This document shows, in pieces, positions 23,983-31,456 of a DNA stretch of 49,311 nt. The stretch covers positions 1-49,311 of the forward strand of contig CANSUS010000025.1 in assembly GCA_947650155.1 (NCBI GenBank), in the 5' to 3' direction. The DNA comes from an uncultured Lachnospiraceae bacterium. GTDB taxonomy: Bacteria > Bacillota > Clostridia > Lachnospirales > Lachnospiraceae. The notes under the pieces are model-generated. The model ran no database searches. It saw only the letters and a list, made by a program, of their open reading frames with translations, and was not told the DNA's origin. Position numbers and translations under genes: made by a program. Position 1 is the first letter of the stretch, and each line of letters starts with the position of its first letter.

Positions 23983-23999
23983 TGCCGCCGTAGGCGGCA
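23983..23999 (+). repeat. Third hairpin of the array
   Basis: TGCCGCC (23983-23989) and GGCGGCA (23993-23999) form a perfect 7-bp GC-rich stem with a 3-nt GTA loop. Confidence 0.8.
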
Positions 24000-24010
24000 T
24001 GTTTGGAAGT

Positions 24011-24077
24011 TTGAAAGAAAAACGCTTTCAACCTCCCTGATTTGAGTGTCCGCAAAAGCGGACAGATAGGAGCAAAA
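24011..24077 (+). repeat. Fourth and fifth hairpins: composite leader element
   Basis: TTGAAAG (24011-24017) pairs with CTTTCAA (24025-24031) around AAAAACG, and TGTCCGC (24047-24053) pairs with GCGGACA (24058-24064) around AAAA. AGATAGGAGCAAAA then leads to ATG 24078 of the DUF4179 gene. The two-stem unit is nearly the same as the copy at 14724-14774, which lies inside a gene. Confidence 0.85.
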
Positions 24078-25154
24078 ATGAAGGATTTCAAGATAAAATA
24101 TCAGCGGGCATATGAGGGTATCGTACCGTCAGCTGATGTTGTTGACAGTATATGTAATAAACTGGAAAAAAGGAGTAGAAAACAACAGCGGGGAGCTGCT
24201 TCTATCATACGTCCGGCAGCGGCTGTTTGTATAAGTATGGTTTTGCTGTCGGTAACTTTTCTGCCGGTTATGGCAAAGTCCATCCCGGCAGTCTATAATA
24301 TCATTGAAAAATATGCGCCTGCATTGACGGATTTTGTGCTGCCGGTCAAGAAAAGCGATACCAGTCATGGTATTACGATGCAGGTAGAAGCTGTCCATGT
24401 GGAAGAAAATACAGCGGAAATGATTGTGTCCTTTTTTGATGCGGAAGGAAATGGGAAAGATCTGATTAACGGAAAAATTGATATGTATGACAGTTATGAT
24501 CTGCAAAGTTACGGCGCAGACTGCGAAATCGGCGGCTGTAGTTTTCTGGAATATGACAGGGAGGAAGGGAAAGCCTATTTTAAAATCGATGTAACAACGG
24601 ATGGTAAATTTGACAGAGGAAAGCTGAGACTCAGTGTGCATCAGATATTGGTGCAAAGCAGTGAAGAAAAGCAATGGATTTCACTGGAGAATCTAATAAA
24701 GAACCCGGAAACCAGGCTTGTGCCGTTAAACGGTACAAGCGGTTCGTGGAATCAGGAGGAAATTGTAAACTATATTGGATTATCTGAGGACGGATTACGA
24801 TCTGAAGTGCCGGTTATGAGCATTGTAAAAGCAGATAAATCTATGGCGGAGACGCTTATTGTTACCGGAGTGGGATATTATGACGGTATTTTACGGATAC
24901 AGACATGCCGTGGAAATTTCAGTGATGCAGACAGGCATATGAGAGCATTTCTTGTGGACAGTGAAGGAAACGAACGGGAGAATGATTTTTCGATAACATG
25001 GCAGGAGGAAGCAGATGGAGAGCGGCTTTTATTTGATGAGGCGTGGTTTATTGTGGAGGAAAGCGAACTGCAAAACATACGGTTATATGGTATTTTTTAT
25101 ATGACAGAGGGTAATGTGGAGGGAAACTGGGAGGTGACCTGCGGCCTAAAATAA
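24078..25154 (+). CDS. DUF4179 protein, probable anti-sigma partner
   Basis: A 358-residue protein with one transmembrane segment (about residues 52-70, SIIRPAAAVCISMVLLSVTF) after a short basic N-terminal region, and a large extracellular domain. The DUF4179 region follows the membrane segment (AKSIPAVYNIIEKYAPALTD) with strands such as GITMQVEAVHVEENTAEMIV. In this family the N-terminal cytosolic helices bind the ECF sigma factor. ATG 24078 is set by the structured leader (GGAGCAAAA); an ATG at 24042 is rejected because it lies in the hairpin region. It follows the sigma factor after a 200-base gap. Confidence 0.9.
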   Translation: MKDFKIKYQRAYEGIVPSADVVDSICNKLEKRSRKQQRGAASIIRPAAAVCISMVLLSVTFLPVMAKSIPAVYNIIEKYAPALTDFVLPVKKSDTSHGITMQVEAVHVEENTAEMIVSFFDAEGNGKDLINGKIDMYDSYDLQSYGADCEIGGCSFLEYDREEGKAYFKIDVTTDGKFDRGKLRLSVHQILVQSSEEKQWISLENLIKNPETRLVPLNGTSGSWNQEEIVNYIGLSEDGLRSEVPVMSIVKADKSMAETLIVTGVGYYDGILRIQTCRGNFSDADRHMRAFLVDSEGNERENDFSITWQEEADGERLLFDEAWFIVEESELQNIRLYGIFYMTEGNVEGNWEVTCGLK

Positions 25155-25204
25155 TACTGCAAGTATTTTTCTAATTTAATTATTTGAATTTTTAAATTTA
25201 CCCC

Positions 25205-25235
25205 TTGACTCTGACGTTTCGTCATAGTGTATTGC
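25205..25235 (+). promoter_or_regulatory. MerR-type promoter with 19-bp spacer and dyad
   Basis: TTGACT (25205-25210) and TATTGC (25230-25235) are 19 bp apart, the over-long spacing that MerR proteins act on. The spacer holds the dyad ACTCTGACG (25208-25216) / CGTCATAGT (25220-25228) around TTT. This resembles the operators of TipA/BmrR-type MerR regulators. Confidence 0.75.
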
Positions 25236-25274
25236 GTAGCATATAGAAAAGAAAGGAGGATAGGAAGCAGCAAA

Positions 25275-25397
25275 ATGAGAACGGTAAATGAAGTAAGCAG
25301 ACTTACGGGAGTAAGTGTCAGGACTTTGATACAAAAGAAGCCTACTGTCCCGGGAAGGCAGAAAATTAAAAAGGAATTTCTGCATAAAGCGTTATGA
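25275..25397 (+). pseudogene. MerR regulator remnant
   Basis: ATG 25275, after AAGGAGGA, opens MRTVNEVSRLTGVSVRTL, the first helix-turn-helix of a MerR regulator. The usual HYYDEIGL continuation is missing; the frame instead runs IQKKPTVPGRQKIKKEFLHK and stops at 25397. Thus most of the regulator is gone, while its own promoter (25205-25235) is intact. Confidence 0.65.
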
Positions 25398-25406
25398 ATT
25401 TTGTAT

Positions 25407-25431
25407 AGGGAGGCTCGTATGGAACCTCCCT
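25407..25431 (+). terminator. Hairpin that also covers a Shine-Dalgarno site
   Basis: AGGGAGG (25407-25413) and CCTCCCT (25425-25431) form a perfect 7-bp stem with an 11-nt loop, followed by TTT. It could be a simple terminator. The left arm is also an ideal ribosome binding site for ATG 25419 in the loop. Confidence 0.5.
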
Positions 25432-25529
25432 TTTATGTTGTAAAAGAAATGATAATGCTATATGTTCTGTCTGATCCATGTCCTTTGTCGGAAAGACGGC
25501 GTCATATGCTTTTAAACAATCAGAAATAA
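25419..25529 (+). CDS. Possible small ORF (36 residues)
   Basis: From ATG 25419, five bases after AGGGAGG, the frame reads MEPPFYVVKEMIMLYVLSDP then CPLSERRRHMLLNNQK. No family is recognised. The start lies in the loop of a hairpin that would mask the ribosome binding site, so it is either regulated by that structure or fortuitous. The remainder of 25155-25645 shows only the MerR promoter and remnant. Confidence 0.3.
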   Translation: MEPPFYVVKEMIMLYVLSDPCPLSERRRHMLLNNQK

Positions 25530-25645
25530 ACAGTAGTTTCCTGTATTAGGGATTGTAATTACAAGAGACATTTTGTAAGATGGTAACAAAGTAAAAAAGT
25601 GAAGACGGCAAAATGGAAGAAGGATTTTGAGAAAGAGAGGAGATT

Positions 25646-26443
25646 ATGTTACAGTTTGGAATGCCGACATTGATTGAAATAGACAGTTTGGAAGCTGCAA
25701 TGAAGCTTTGTAAAGAACTGGGATTGGATTTTGTAGAACTGAATATGAATCTGCCGCAGTATCAGACAGAGCATTTGGAAGATACGGCATATTTAAAATC
25801 ATTGCAGGAAAAATACGGGATTGGGTATACCATACATTTAGATGAAAATCTGAATGTATGTGATTTTAATAAAGCGGTTTCCAAAGCTTATACGGATACG
25901 GTTGTACAGGCGGTCCGGACAGCCAAAACGTTGGAAATTCCGGTTTTGAATATGCATATGAATCATGGAGTGCATTTCACACTTCCAAACCAAAAAGTTC
26001 AGTTGTTTGAACAGTATTTTGAAGAGTATATGGGAGCATGGGAAGAATTTCGCAGTGTTTGTGAGCAGGAGGCTGAGGGTTCGGATATAAAAATCTGTAT
26101 TGAGAATACGGACGGATACAAATCATATGAGAAATCTGCTATTGCGTTTCTGCTTCAAAGCGATGTGTTTGGTCTCACATGGGATATCGGACATTCCAAC
26201 GCCGCAGGCAATGTGGATGAACCCTTTATTTTGGAGCATCAGGATAAGCTGTATCATTTTCATATACACGACAGTCTTGGCAAGCAGGATCATATGACAT
26301 TGGGTACCGGCGAAATAGATTTGGGGCAGAGGCTGGATCTTGCAGAAAAATGTCAGTGTCGGTGCGTAGTAGAGACGAAGACGGCTGCGGCGCTCAAAGA
26401 TTCTGTGCAGTGGATATGGGAAGATTATATCAAGAAATTTTAG
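25646..26443 (+). CDS. TIM-barrel sugar phosphate isomerase/epimerase-like protein
   Basis: A 265-residue protein of the xylose isomerase-like TIM barrel (AP endonuclease 2) superfamily. Metal-ligand candidates lie on successive strands: DFVELNMNLPQ, YTIHLDENLNVCDF, VLNMHMNHGVHF, KICIENTDGYKS, GLTWDIGHSNAAG, YHFHIHDSLGKQDHMTLGTG and CVVETKTA, the HxH and E/D/H pattern of this fold. The reaction is unknown: isomerase, epimerase or hydrolytic roles all occur. GAGAGGAG precedes the ATG, and the gene heads an operon of two nucleotidyltransferases, an unknown protein and a glucosidase. Confidence 0.88.
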   Translation: MLQFGMPTLIEIDSLEAAMKLCKELGLDFVELNMNLPQYQTEHLEDTAYLKSLQEKYGIGYTIHLDENLNVCDFNKAVSKAYTDTVVQAVRTAKTLEIPVLNMHMNHGVHFTLPNQKVQLFEQYFEEYMGAWEEFRSVCEQEAEGSDIKICIENTDGYKSYEKSAIAFLLQSDVFGLTWDIGHSNAAGNVDEPFILEHQDKLYHFHIHDSLGKQDHMTLGTGEIDLGQRLDLAEKCQCRCVVETKTAAALKDSVQWIWEDYIKKF

Positions 26444-26464
26444 GTATGGCGGGAAGGGATTGTT

Positions 26465-27496
26465 ATGACAACACAGGATTTTATGAAAATAATGAACGGG
26501 GCGGAATACGATTTTCTAAGAAACGAAGAAAGGCTTGGTAAACGTATTATTTTACTGGGGCTTGGCGGAAGTTATGCTTATGGAACCAATAATGAGAATA
26601 GTGATATTGATTTCAGGGGGATTACGCTAAACCTGCCTTCCGATCTTTTAGGGCTGACTGATTTTGAGCAATATGAAGACAGATATACTGATACCGTCAT
26701 ATATTCCTTTAATAAAATCGTAAAACTGTTATTGGAATGTAATCCGAATACAATAGAGTTGTTGGGACTGGACGAGGAGCAATACCTGATTAAAACCAGT
26801 CTTGGGCAGGAATTATTGGATCATAAAGACTTATTTTTGACAAAGCGGGCAGCGAAGTCTTTTGGAGGGTATGCGGGCGCCCAGCTTAGAAGGCTGCAAA
26901 ATGCAATTGCAAGGGATTCCATGCCAAAACAGGAGAGGGAACAGCATATTTATCATTCCGTAAAAAATGCATTGGAGGATTTTCAGCGTAAAAGCGAATT
27001 ATTTGACAAGGGAAATATCCGCATTTACATAGATCAATCAGATCATCCCGACCTGGAAACGGAAATTTTTATTGATGCGGATTATAAACATCTGCCGCTA
27101 AGAGATTATGAAAACATGCTTGGAGTCATGAATAATGTAGTCAGAGACTATGACAAAATTGGCAAGCGGAATAAGAAAAAGGATGATAATCATTTGAACA
27201 AGCATGCCATGCATTTAATACGGCTTTTTATGATGGCAGTCGATATTTTGGAAAAGGGTGAGATCAGAACACACAGAACGGACGATTTGGACTTGTTGAA
27301 AAGTATCAGACGCGGTGATTTTCAAAAAGAAGACAGGACATTTTCAGAAGAATTTTATGATTTATTGTCAGAATATGAAAAGCGGCTGGATCTTGCAACA
27401 AAGAAATCGACTCTGCCGGATAACCCTGATATGGACAGGGTCGAGAAGTTTGTAGAATATGTGAACAGGAAAGCGATAGATGGAGACTGGTTATGA
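26465..27496 (+). CDS. Pol-beta-type nucleotidyltransferase (PF10127/RlaP-like), first copy
   Basis: A 343-residue nucleotidyltransferase. The catalytic core near the N-terminus is LLGLGGSYAYGTNNENSDID with the GSxxxG hairpin at residues 35-40 and metal ligands D47 and D49, followed by FRGITLNLPSDLL. The rest is helical (HLNKHAMHLIRLFMMAVDIL). This matches the family formerly called Nuc-transf and now RlaP, predicted by comparative genomics to act in RNA repair. Its four last bases overlap the next gene (ATGA), so the two copies are translationally coupled. Confidence 0.85.
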   Translation: MTTQDFMKIMNGAEYDFLRNEERLGKRIILLGLGGSYAYGTNNENSDIDFRGITLNLPSDLLGLTDFEQYEDRYTDTVIYSFNKIVKLLLECNPNTIELLGLDEEQYLIKTSLGQELLDHKDLFLTKRAAKSFGGYAGAQLRRLQNAIARDSMPKQEREQHIYHSVKNALEDFQRKSELFDKGNIRIYIDQSDHPDLETEIFIDADYKHLPLRDYENMLGVMNNVVRDYDKIGKRNKKKDDNHLNKHAMHLIRLFMMAVDILEKGEIRTHRTDDLDLLKSIRRGDFQKEDRTFSEEFYDLLSEYEKRLDLATKKSTLPDNPDMDRVEKFVEYVNRKAIDGDWL

Positions 27497-28281
27497 AAAA
27501 TAATGTGGATAATACAATAGAAGAAATTTTAGAGAAACTGTCTGAAGTGGAAAGAAAAGAGAACGTGAAAGTCCTTTATGCAGTAGAATCCGGCAGCAGG
27601 GCATGGGGCGTGGAATCGCCGGACAGCGATTATGACGTAAGATTTGTCTATGTCAGGCACAAAGCGGATTATCTGAAGCTGGAAGAGGGGAAAGACGTTA
27701 TTGAGTGGCAGTTGGACGAGGTCCTGGATATAAACGGATGGGATTTGAAAAAGACACTGATACAGTTTCATAAAGGCAATGCCACTTTGTTTGAATGGGC
27801 AAGCTCGCCGATTGTATATAAAGTAACAAAAGAATGGCAGGCAGTCTGCGAAAGCGTTAAGCCATATTTCTCCGTTAAAGCGGCGCTTTATCATTATTAT
27901 GGGACGGCAAACAGTACCTTTAAGCAGTTTTTGCAGGAGGAAACCGTAAAATATAAGAAGTATATTTACGCCCTCAGACCTCTTCTGGCATGTAACTATA
28001 TTATGGAGCACAGAGAGGTTCCGCCGGTGAAGTTTGAAGAACTGCTAAGGCAGCCGCTGCCGGAAGAGCTGTTGTTGGAAATTGAAACAATGCTTCGCAT
28101 CAAAGCGGACAGTGATGAAAAGGCGCTTCATCCTAAACTGCCTGTTATCCAAAAGTATATAGAAGAGAAAACAGAGGAATTTGGAGAAATATCAAAGTCC
28201 ATGAAGGATGACAGAAATCCGGATTGGACAGCGCTTAATCAGGTGTTTTTAAGGATTCTGGAAGAAGGGAGGATTTTGTAA
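27493..28281 (+). CDS. Pol-beta-type nucleotidyltransferase (PF10127/RlaP-like), second copy
   Basis: A 262-residue nucleotidyltransferase of the same family as the preceding gene, yet clearly diverged. The core is LYAVESGSRAWGVESPDSDY with GSRAWG at 34-39 and acids D46 and D48 in DSDYDVRFVYVR. Downstream hallmarks are GWDLKKTLIQFHKGNATLFE and YYGTANSTFKQFLQEETV with KYIYALRPLLACNYI. Both copies keep their metal acids, so both should be active. The pair suggests two specificities, for example different RNA ends; this is inference. Confidence 0.88.
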   Translation: MKNNVDNTIEEILEKLSEVERKENVKVLYAVESGSRAWGVESPDSDYDVRFVYVRHKADYLKLEEGKDVIEWQLDEVLDINGWDLKKTLIQFHKGNATLFEWASSPIVYKVTKEWQAVCESVKPYFSVKAALYHYYGTANSTFKQFLQEETVKYKKYIYALRPLLACNYIMEHREVPPVKFEELLRQPLPEELLLEIETMLRIKADSDEKALHPKLPVIQKYIEEKTEEFGEISKSMKDDRNPDWTALNQVFLRILEEGRIL

Positions 28282-28282
28282 A

Positions 28283-29038
28283 ATGAGTTATGAAAGACCT
28301 TACTATACAGACTTAAATTACCATCCGTTTTTATATTATATAGTGTTTGGCGTAAAAAGCGAGGAACTGCAGGTTTCAAGGGAAAGACATCATGTTGAAG
28401 GGTTTCCGAAAGGGCTGGATTTTGTATTTTTCAGTAAGAAAAAAAATGATTCTTATATGCAGTCGCTGCTCGGGGGCACTTTAGGAGAAATCCTTGACAG
28501 GAAAAAACATATTCTTTATGAAAAAGTAAAGAATACGGATAAATGGGCGGTGATCCGCGGTGAAGTACAGCAGGATGCAGATTTAGGATATATGAGAGAC
28601 TGCATAGGATTTGTACAGGCTCTTTTGGATCAAGGTGCAGTCGGAGTTTTGGATTTACAGACGATATCTCTTTATTCTTCTGAAGAGTGGACAGAGTGTT
28701 TTTTTGAAAAAGAATTTTGTGCTTATGATCATGTGACAATACTTTTATCTGAAATGGAGGGAGGTTTGGTCTGGCTTCACACAAGGGGAATGCGGAAATT
28801 CGGGAGGCCGGACGTCAGTATAGAAAATGTACCGGAAAATGAGACGGAGGATGCGGCGCAGGCTATAAATCAGATGATCTACTACGGCAGCATAGGAACA
28901 TTTTTTGACAGAGATATGAAACTGCATACGCACAGCGGCAGAACATATTTTGCAAAACCGCAATTTATAAATGATTTTGAAAATCCTGATTTCAATAATT
29001 CATATTATAGTTTTGTATGGAGGGAGAATATAAAATGA
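28283..29038 (+). CDS. Unknown protein of the nucleotidyltransferase operon
   Basis: A 251-residue soluble protein without recognised domain. It contains SYERPYYTDLNYHPFLYYIV, a charged KKKNDSYMQSLLGG region, KWAVIRGEVQQDADLGYMRD and a late block LHTRGMRKFGRPDVSIENVP, then EDAAQAINQMIYYGSIGTFF and THSGRTYFAKPQFI. The stop (29036-29038) overlaps the next gene's start by four bases, and the start is one base after the previous gene's stop, so it is tightly coupled in the operon. It may modify or protect the product of the nucleotidyltransferases, but this is not shown. Confidence 0.7.
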   Translation: MSYERPYYTDLNYHPFLYYIVFGVKSEELQVSRERHHVEGFPKGLDFVFFSKKKNDSYMQSLLGGTLGEILDRKKHILYEKVKNTDKWAVIRGEVQQDADLGYMRDCIGFVQALLDQGAVGVLDLQTISLYSSEEWTECFFEKEFCAYDHVTILLSEMEGGLVWLHTRGMRKFGRPDVSIENVPENETEDAAQAINQMIYYGSIGTFFDRDMKLHTHSGRTYFAKPQFINDFENPDFNNSYYSFVWRENIK

Positions 29039-30657
29039 ACGATAACAAATGGTGGAAAAGCGCAGTCATTTATCAGATCTATCCCCGCAGCTTTGCGGAC
29101 AGCAATCATGACGGAATAGGGGATCTGCAGGGCATTATTTCTAAATTGGATTATTTGGAAAACCTGGGGATAGACGCGGTCTGGCTTTCTCCTGTGTGCA
29201 AGTCGCCACAGGATGACAATGGATATGATATTTCCGATTATCAGGATATTGATCCTATGTTTGGTACTTTAGAGGATATGGATGAACTGATTAAAGAAGC
29301 AGGGAAACGCAATATACGTATTATTATGGATTTGGTATTAAACCATTCTTCGGATGAACACTACTGGTTTAAAGAAGCAAAAAAGAGCAGGGAAAATCCT
29401 TATCATGACTATTATGTCTGGAGGGATGGCGCGGAAGGAACTCCTCCGAATGACATGCGGGCGGCTTTTGGCGGGTCGGCATGGGAATGGGTTCCGGAAA
29501 TAAAGCAGTATTATTTTCATCAGTTTGCGGTGAAGCAGCCGGATCTGAACTGGGAAAATCCAAAACTGCGGAAAGAAATCTATACTATGATAAATTGGTG
29601 GATAGAAAAAGGCGTGGGAGGATTCAGGCTGGACGTGATCGACCAGATAGCAAAAGAGCCGGATAAAAGAATCACAAATAATGGTCCCCGTCTCCATGAA
29701 TTTTTAAGAGAACTTTCAAAAGAAACTTTTCAAAAGGCCGATCTGGTTACGGTGGGAGAAGCATGGGGAGCGACGACGGAACTTGCAAAATTATACAGTA
29801 ATCCAGACAATAGCGAGTTATCTATGGTATTCCAGTTTGAGCATATCTGTCTGGATCAGCTGGAAGGGAAAGAAAAATGGGATTTGGCGCCGCTGCCGTT
29901 TTTGAGATTAAAAGAAGTATTTGGACGCTGGCAGGAAGAGCTTTTTGAAAAAGGCTGGAACAGTCTTTTTTGGAATAACCATGATTTGCCCCGAATCGTT
30001 TCCCGGTGGGGAAATGATGGAAAATACCGGGTAGAATCAGCAAAGATGCTGGCGATTCTTTTGCATGGAATGCAGGGAACGCCCTATATCTATCAGGGTG
30101 AAGAACTTGGAATGACCAACGCAGCATATGAAATAGAAGAATATCGCGACATTGAAACGCTGAATCTTTATAAAGAACGTCTGGAAAACGGATATGCAAA
30201 AGAAGAAGTGATGCGTTCGATTCATGCAAAAAGCCGGGATAATGCGAGAACGCCAATGCAGTGGAATGATGAGAAAAATGCGGGATTTACGGAAGGAACC
30301 CCCTGGATTAAACTGAATCCCAATTATAAAGAAATTAATGCCGCAAAGCAGGTAAACGATCGGAATTCCATTTTTTCCTGTTATAAGGAATTGATCCGCT
30401 TTCGTAAGCAATATCCGGTATTTGTCAGGGGAAATTTTCAGATGCTGCTTGCGAATCATGAAAGTATATTTGCTTATATCAGGGAAGATGATCAAACTCA
30501 GCTTTTGGTTATCTGCAATTTCTACGATCAGACAGTAGACTGTCCGTATAAAATGCCGGGTGAAGATATGCGGCTGCTGATCTCTAACTATAAGGATACC
30601 GATCAGAATTTTATATTACGTCCTTACGAGGCAAGAATGTATTTGGGAGAAAAGTAG
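29035..30657 (+). CDS. GH13 alpha-glucosidase (oligo-1,6-glucosidase/trehalose-6-phosphate hydrolase type)
   Basis: A 540-residue GH13 enzyme that hydrolyses alpha-linked glucosides in the cytosol. Conserved regions are visible: I, MDLVLNHSSDEH; II, GGFRLDVID with nucleophile D200; III, VTVGEAWG with acid/base E242; IV, FWNNHDLPR with D317. The N-terminus KWWKSAVIYQIYPRSFADSN is that of the oligo-1,6-glucosidase/phosphotrehalase group; region II lacks a change that would separate these. GGAGGGAG precedes the ATG, which overlaps the previous stop. A metabolic end to the nucleotidyltransferase operon is odd. Confidence 0.93.
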   Translation: MNDNKWWKSAVIYQIYPRSFADSNHDGIGDLQGIISKLDYLENLGIDAVWLSPVCKSPQDDNGYDISDYQDIDPMFGTLEDMDELIKEAGKRNIRIIMDLVLNHSSDEHYWFKEAKKSRENPYHDYYVWRDGAEGTPPNDMRAAFGGSAWEWVPEIKQYYFHQFAVKQPDLNWENPKLRKEIYTMINWWIEKGVGGFRLDVIDQIAKEPDKRITNNGPRLHEFLRELSKETFQKADLVTVGEAWGATTELAKLYSNPDNSELSMVFQFEHICLDQLEGKEKWDLAPLPFLRLKEVFGRWQEELFEKGWNSLFWNNHDLPRIVSRWGNDGKYRVESAKMLAILLHGMQGTPYIYQGEELGMTNAAYEIEEYRDIETLNLYKERLENGYAKEEVMRSIHAKSRDNARTPMQWNDEKNAGFTEGTPWIKLNPNYKEINAAKQVNDRNSIFSCYKELIRFRKQYPVFVRGNFQMLLANHESIFAYIREDDQTQLLVICNFYDQTVDCPYKMPGEDMRLLISNYKDTDQNFILRPYEARMYLGEK

Positions 30658-30658
30658 A

Positions 30659-30708
30659 TTGACAAACATATAGATGGTATGTTTATGTTATCATACCATC
30701 TGTATGTT
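30659..30708 (+). promoter_or_regulatory. Orphan promoter with long dyad
   Basis: TTGACA (30659-30664) is followed 19 bp later by TATGTT (30684-30689). Over it lies a 16-bp inverted repeat with one mismatch: AACATA then AGATGGTATG (30665-30681) mirrored by CATACCATCT then TATGTT (30692-30708). No intact plus-strand gene follows before the convergent clpP, only a frame (30682-30879) with no clear ribosome binding site, so the controlled gene seems lost. Confidence 0.55.
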
Positions 30709-30865
30709 AAAGAAATATTTCAATTTGATCCGGCTATTGCCAACAGGCTGTATGGTTTTGCGCAAGGAGCATTAGCAGCCGGCAGGCGGCATCAGCGCCG
30801 GAATTTTTGCAGTCAGGGCATGGAAAATATTCAAAGAGCTTTAAAAAGGCGGATTGTCAGTCTGT

Positions 30866-31456
30866 TTATCTGGTGGTGATGACCGAATCGATCAGACCAT
30901 ATTGGAAAGCTTCTTTCGCGCTCATAAAATGATCTCTGTCCGTATCCCTTTCAATTTCCTCAAGGGTACGGCCTGTATTTTCAGCCAGAATACGGTTTAG
31001 TTTCCGCTTACTTTTTTGCATCTGTTCGGACATTATTTGAATATCGCTGGCCTGCCCGTTTATACCATTACCGTGTATGGCAGGCTGGTGTATCATAATT
31101 TCAGAATTAGGCAAAGCCATTCGTTTCCCATGCGTACCGCCTGCAAGTAAAAAAGCGCCGAAGCTTGCAGCGAGTCCGACGCAGATGGTAGAAACGTCGC
31201 ATTTAATAAACTGCATCGTATCATAAATTGCAAATCCTGCTGTCACGGAACCGCCGGGGCTGTTGATATAAAACGAAATATCTTTGTCAGGGTCCTGTGC
31301 TTCCAAAAAGAGCATTTGCGCTATAATCAGACTGGCGGAAGTATCGCTTACTTCTTCGCCTAAAAAAATAATCCGATCTGCCAGCAGTCTGGAAAAAATA
31401 TCAAACTGCCGCTCCCCATGACTGGTCTGTTCTATTACATAAGGAATCAAACTCAT
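30866..31456 (-). CDS. clpP: ClpP-type ATP-dependent protease subunit
   Basis: A 196-residue ClpP serine protease, forming the barrel that degrades proteins unfolded by ClpA/C/X partners. It keeps the full triad: Ser98 in [14 protein letters not shown], His123 in SEIMIHQP and Asp171 in [13 protein letters not shown], plus [20 protein letters not shown]. The start of the mature part, [20 protein letters not shown], is normal. It is not next to clpX; it follows an AraC-type gene with a 4-base overlap, so it is probably an extra, regulated paralogue rather than the housekeeping copy. Confidence 0.93.
   Translation of the reverse strand: MSLIPYVIEQTSHGERQFDIFSRLLADRIIFLGEEVSDTSASLIIAQMLFLEAQDPDKDISFYINSPGGSVTAGFAIYDTMQFIKCDVSTICVGLAASFGAFLLAGGTHGKRMALPNSEIMIHQPAIHGNGINGQASDIQIMSEQMQKSKRKLNRILAENTGRTLEEIERDTDRDHFMSAKEAFQYGLIDSVITTR

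Noticed and set aside
23880-24077. CRISPR-like or repeat array reading of the hairpin cluster
   Set aside because: The stems differ from each other in sequence and length, and there are no spacers of regular size, so it is not a CRISPR array.
24129-24674. Minus-strand frame of 181 residues
   Set aside because: It is antisense to the DUF4179 gene, which has a recognisable protein sequence and a leader; the reverse text is low-complexity.
29822-30495. Minus-strand frames of 144 and 152 residues
   Set aside because: They are antisense to the well-conserved GH13 gene and carry no start signal.
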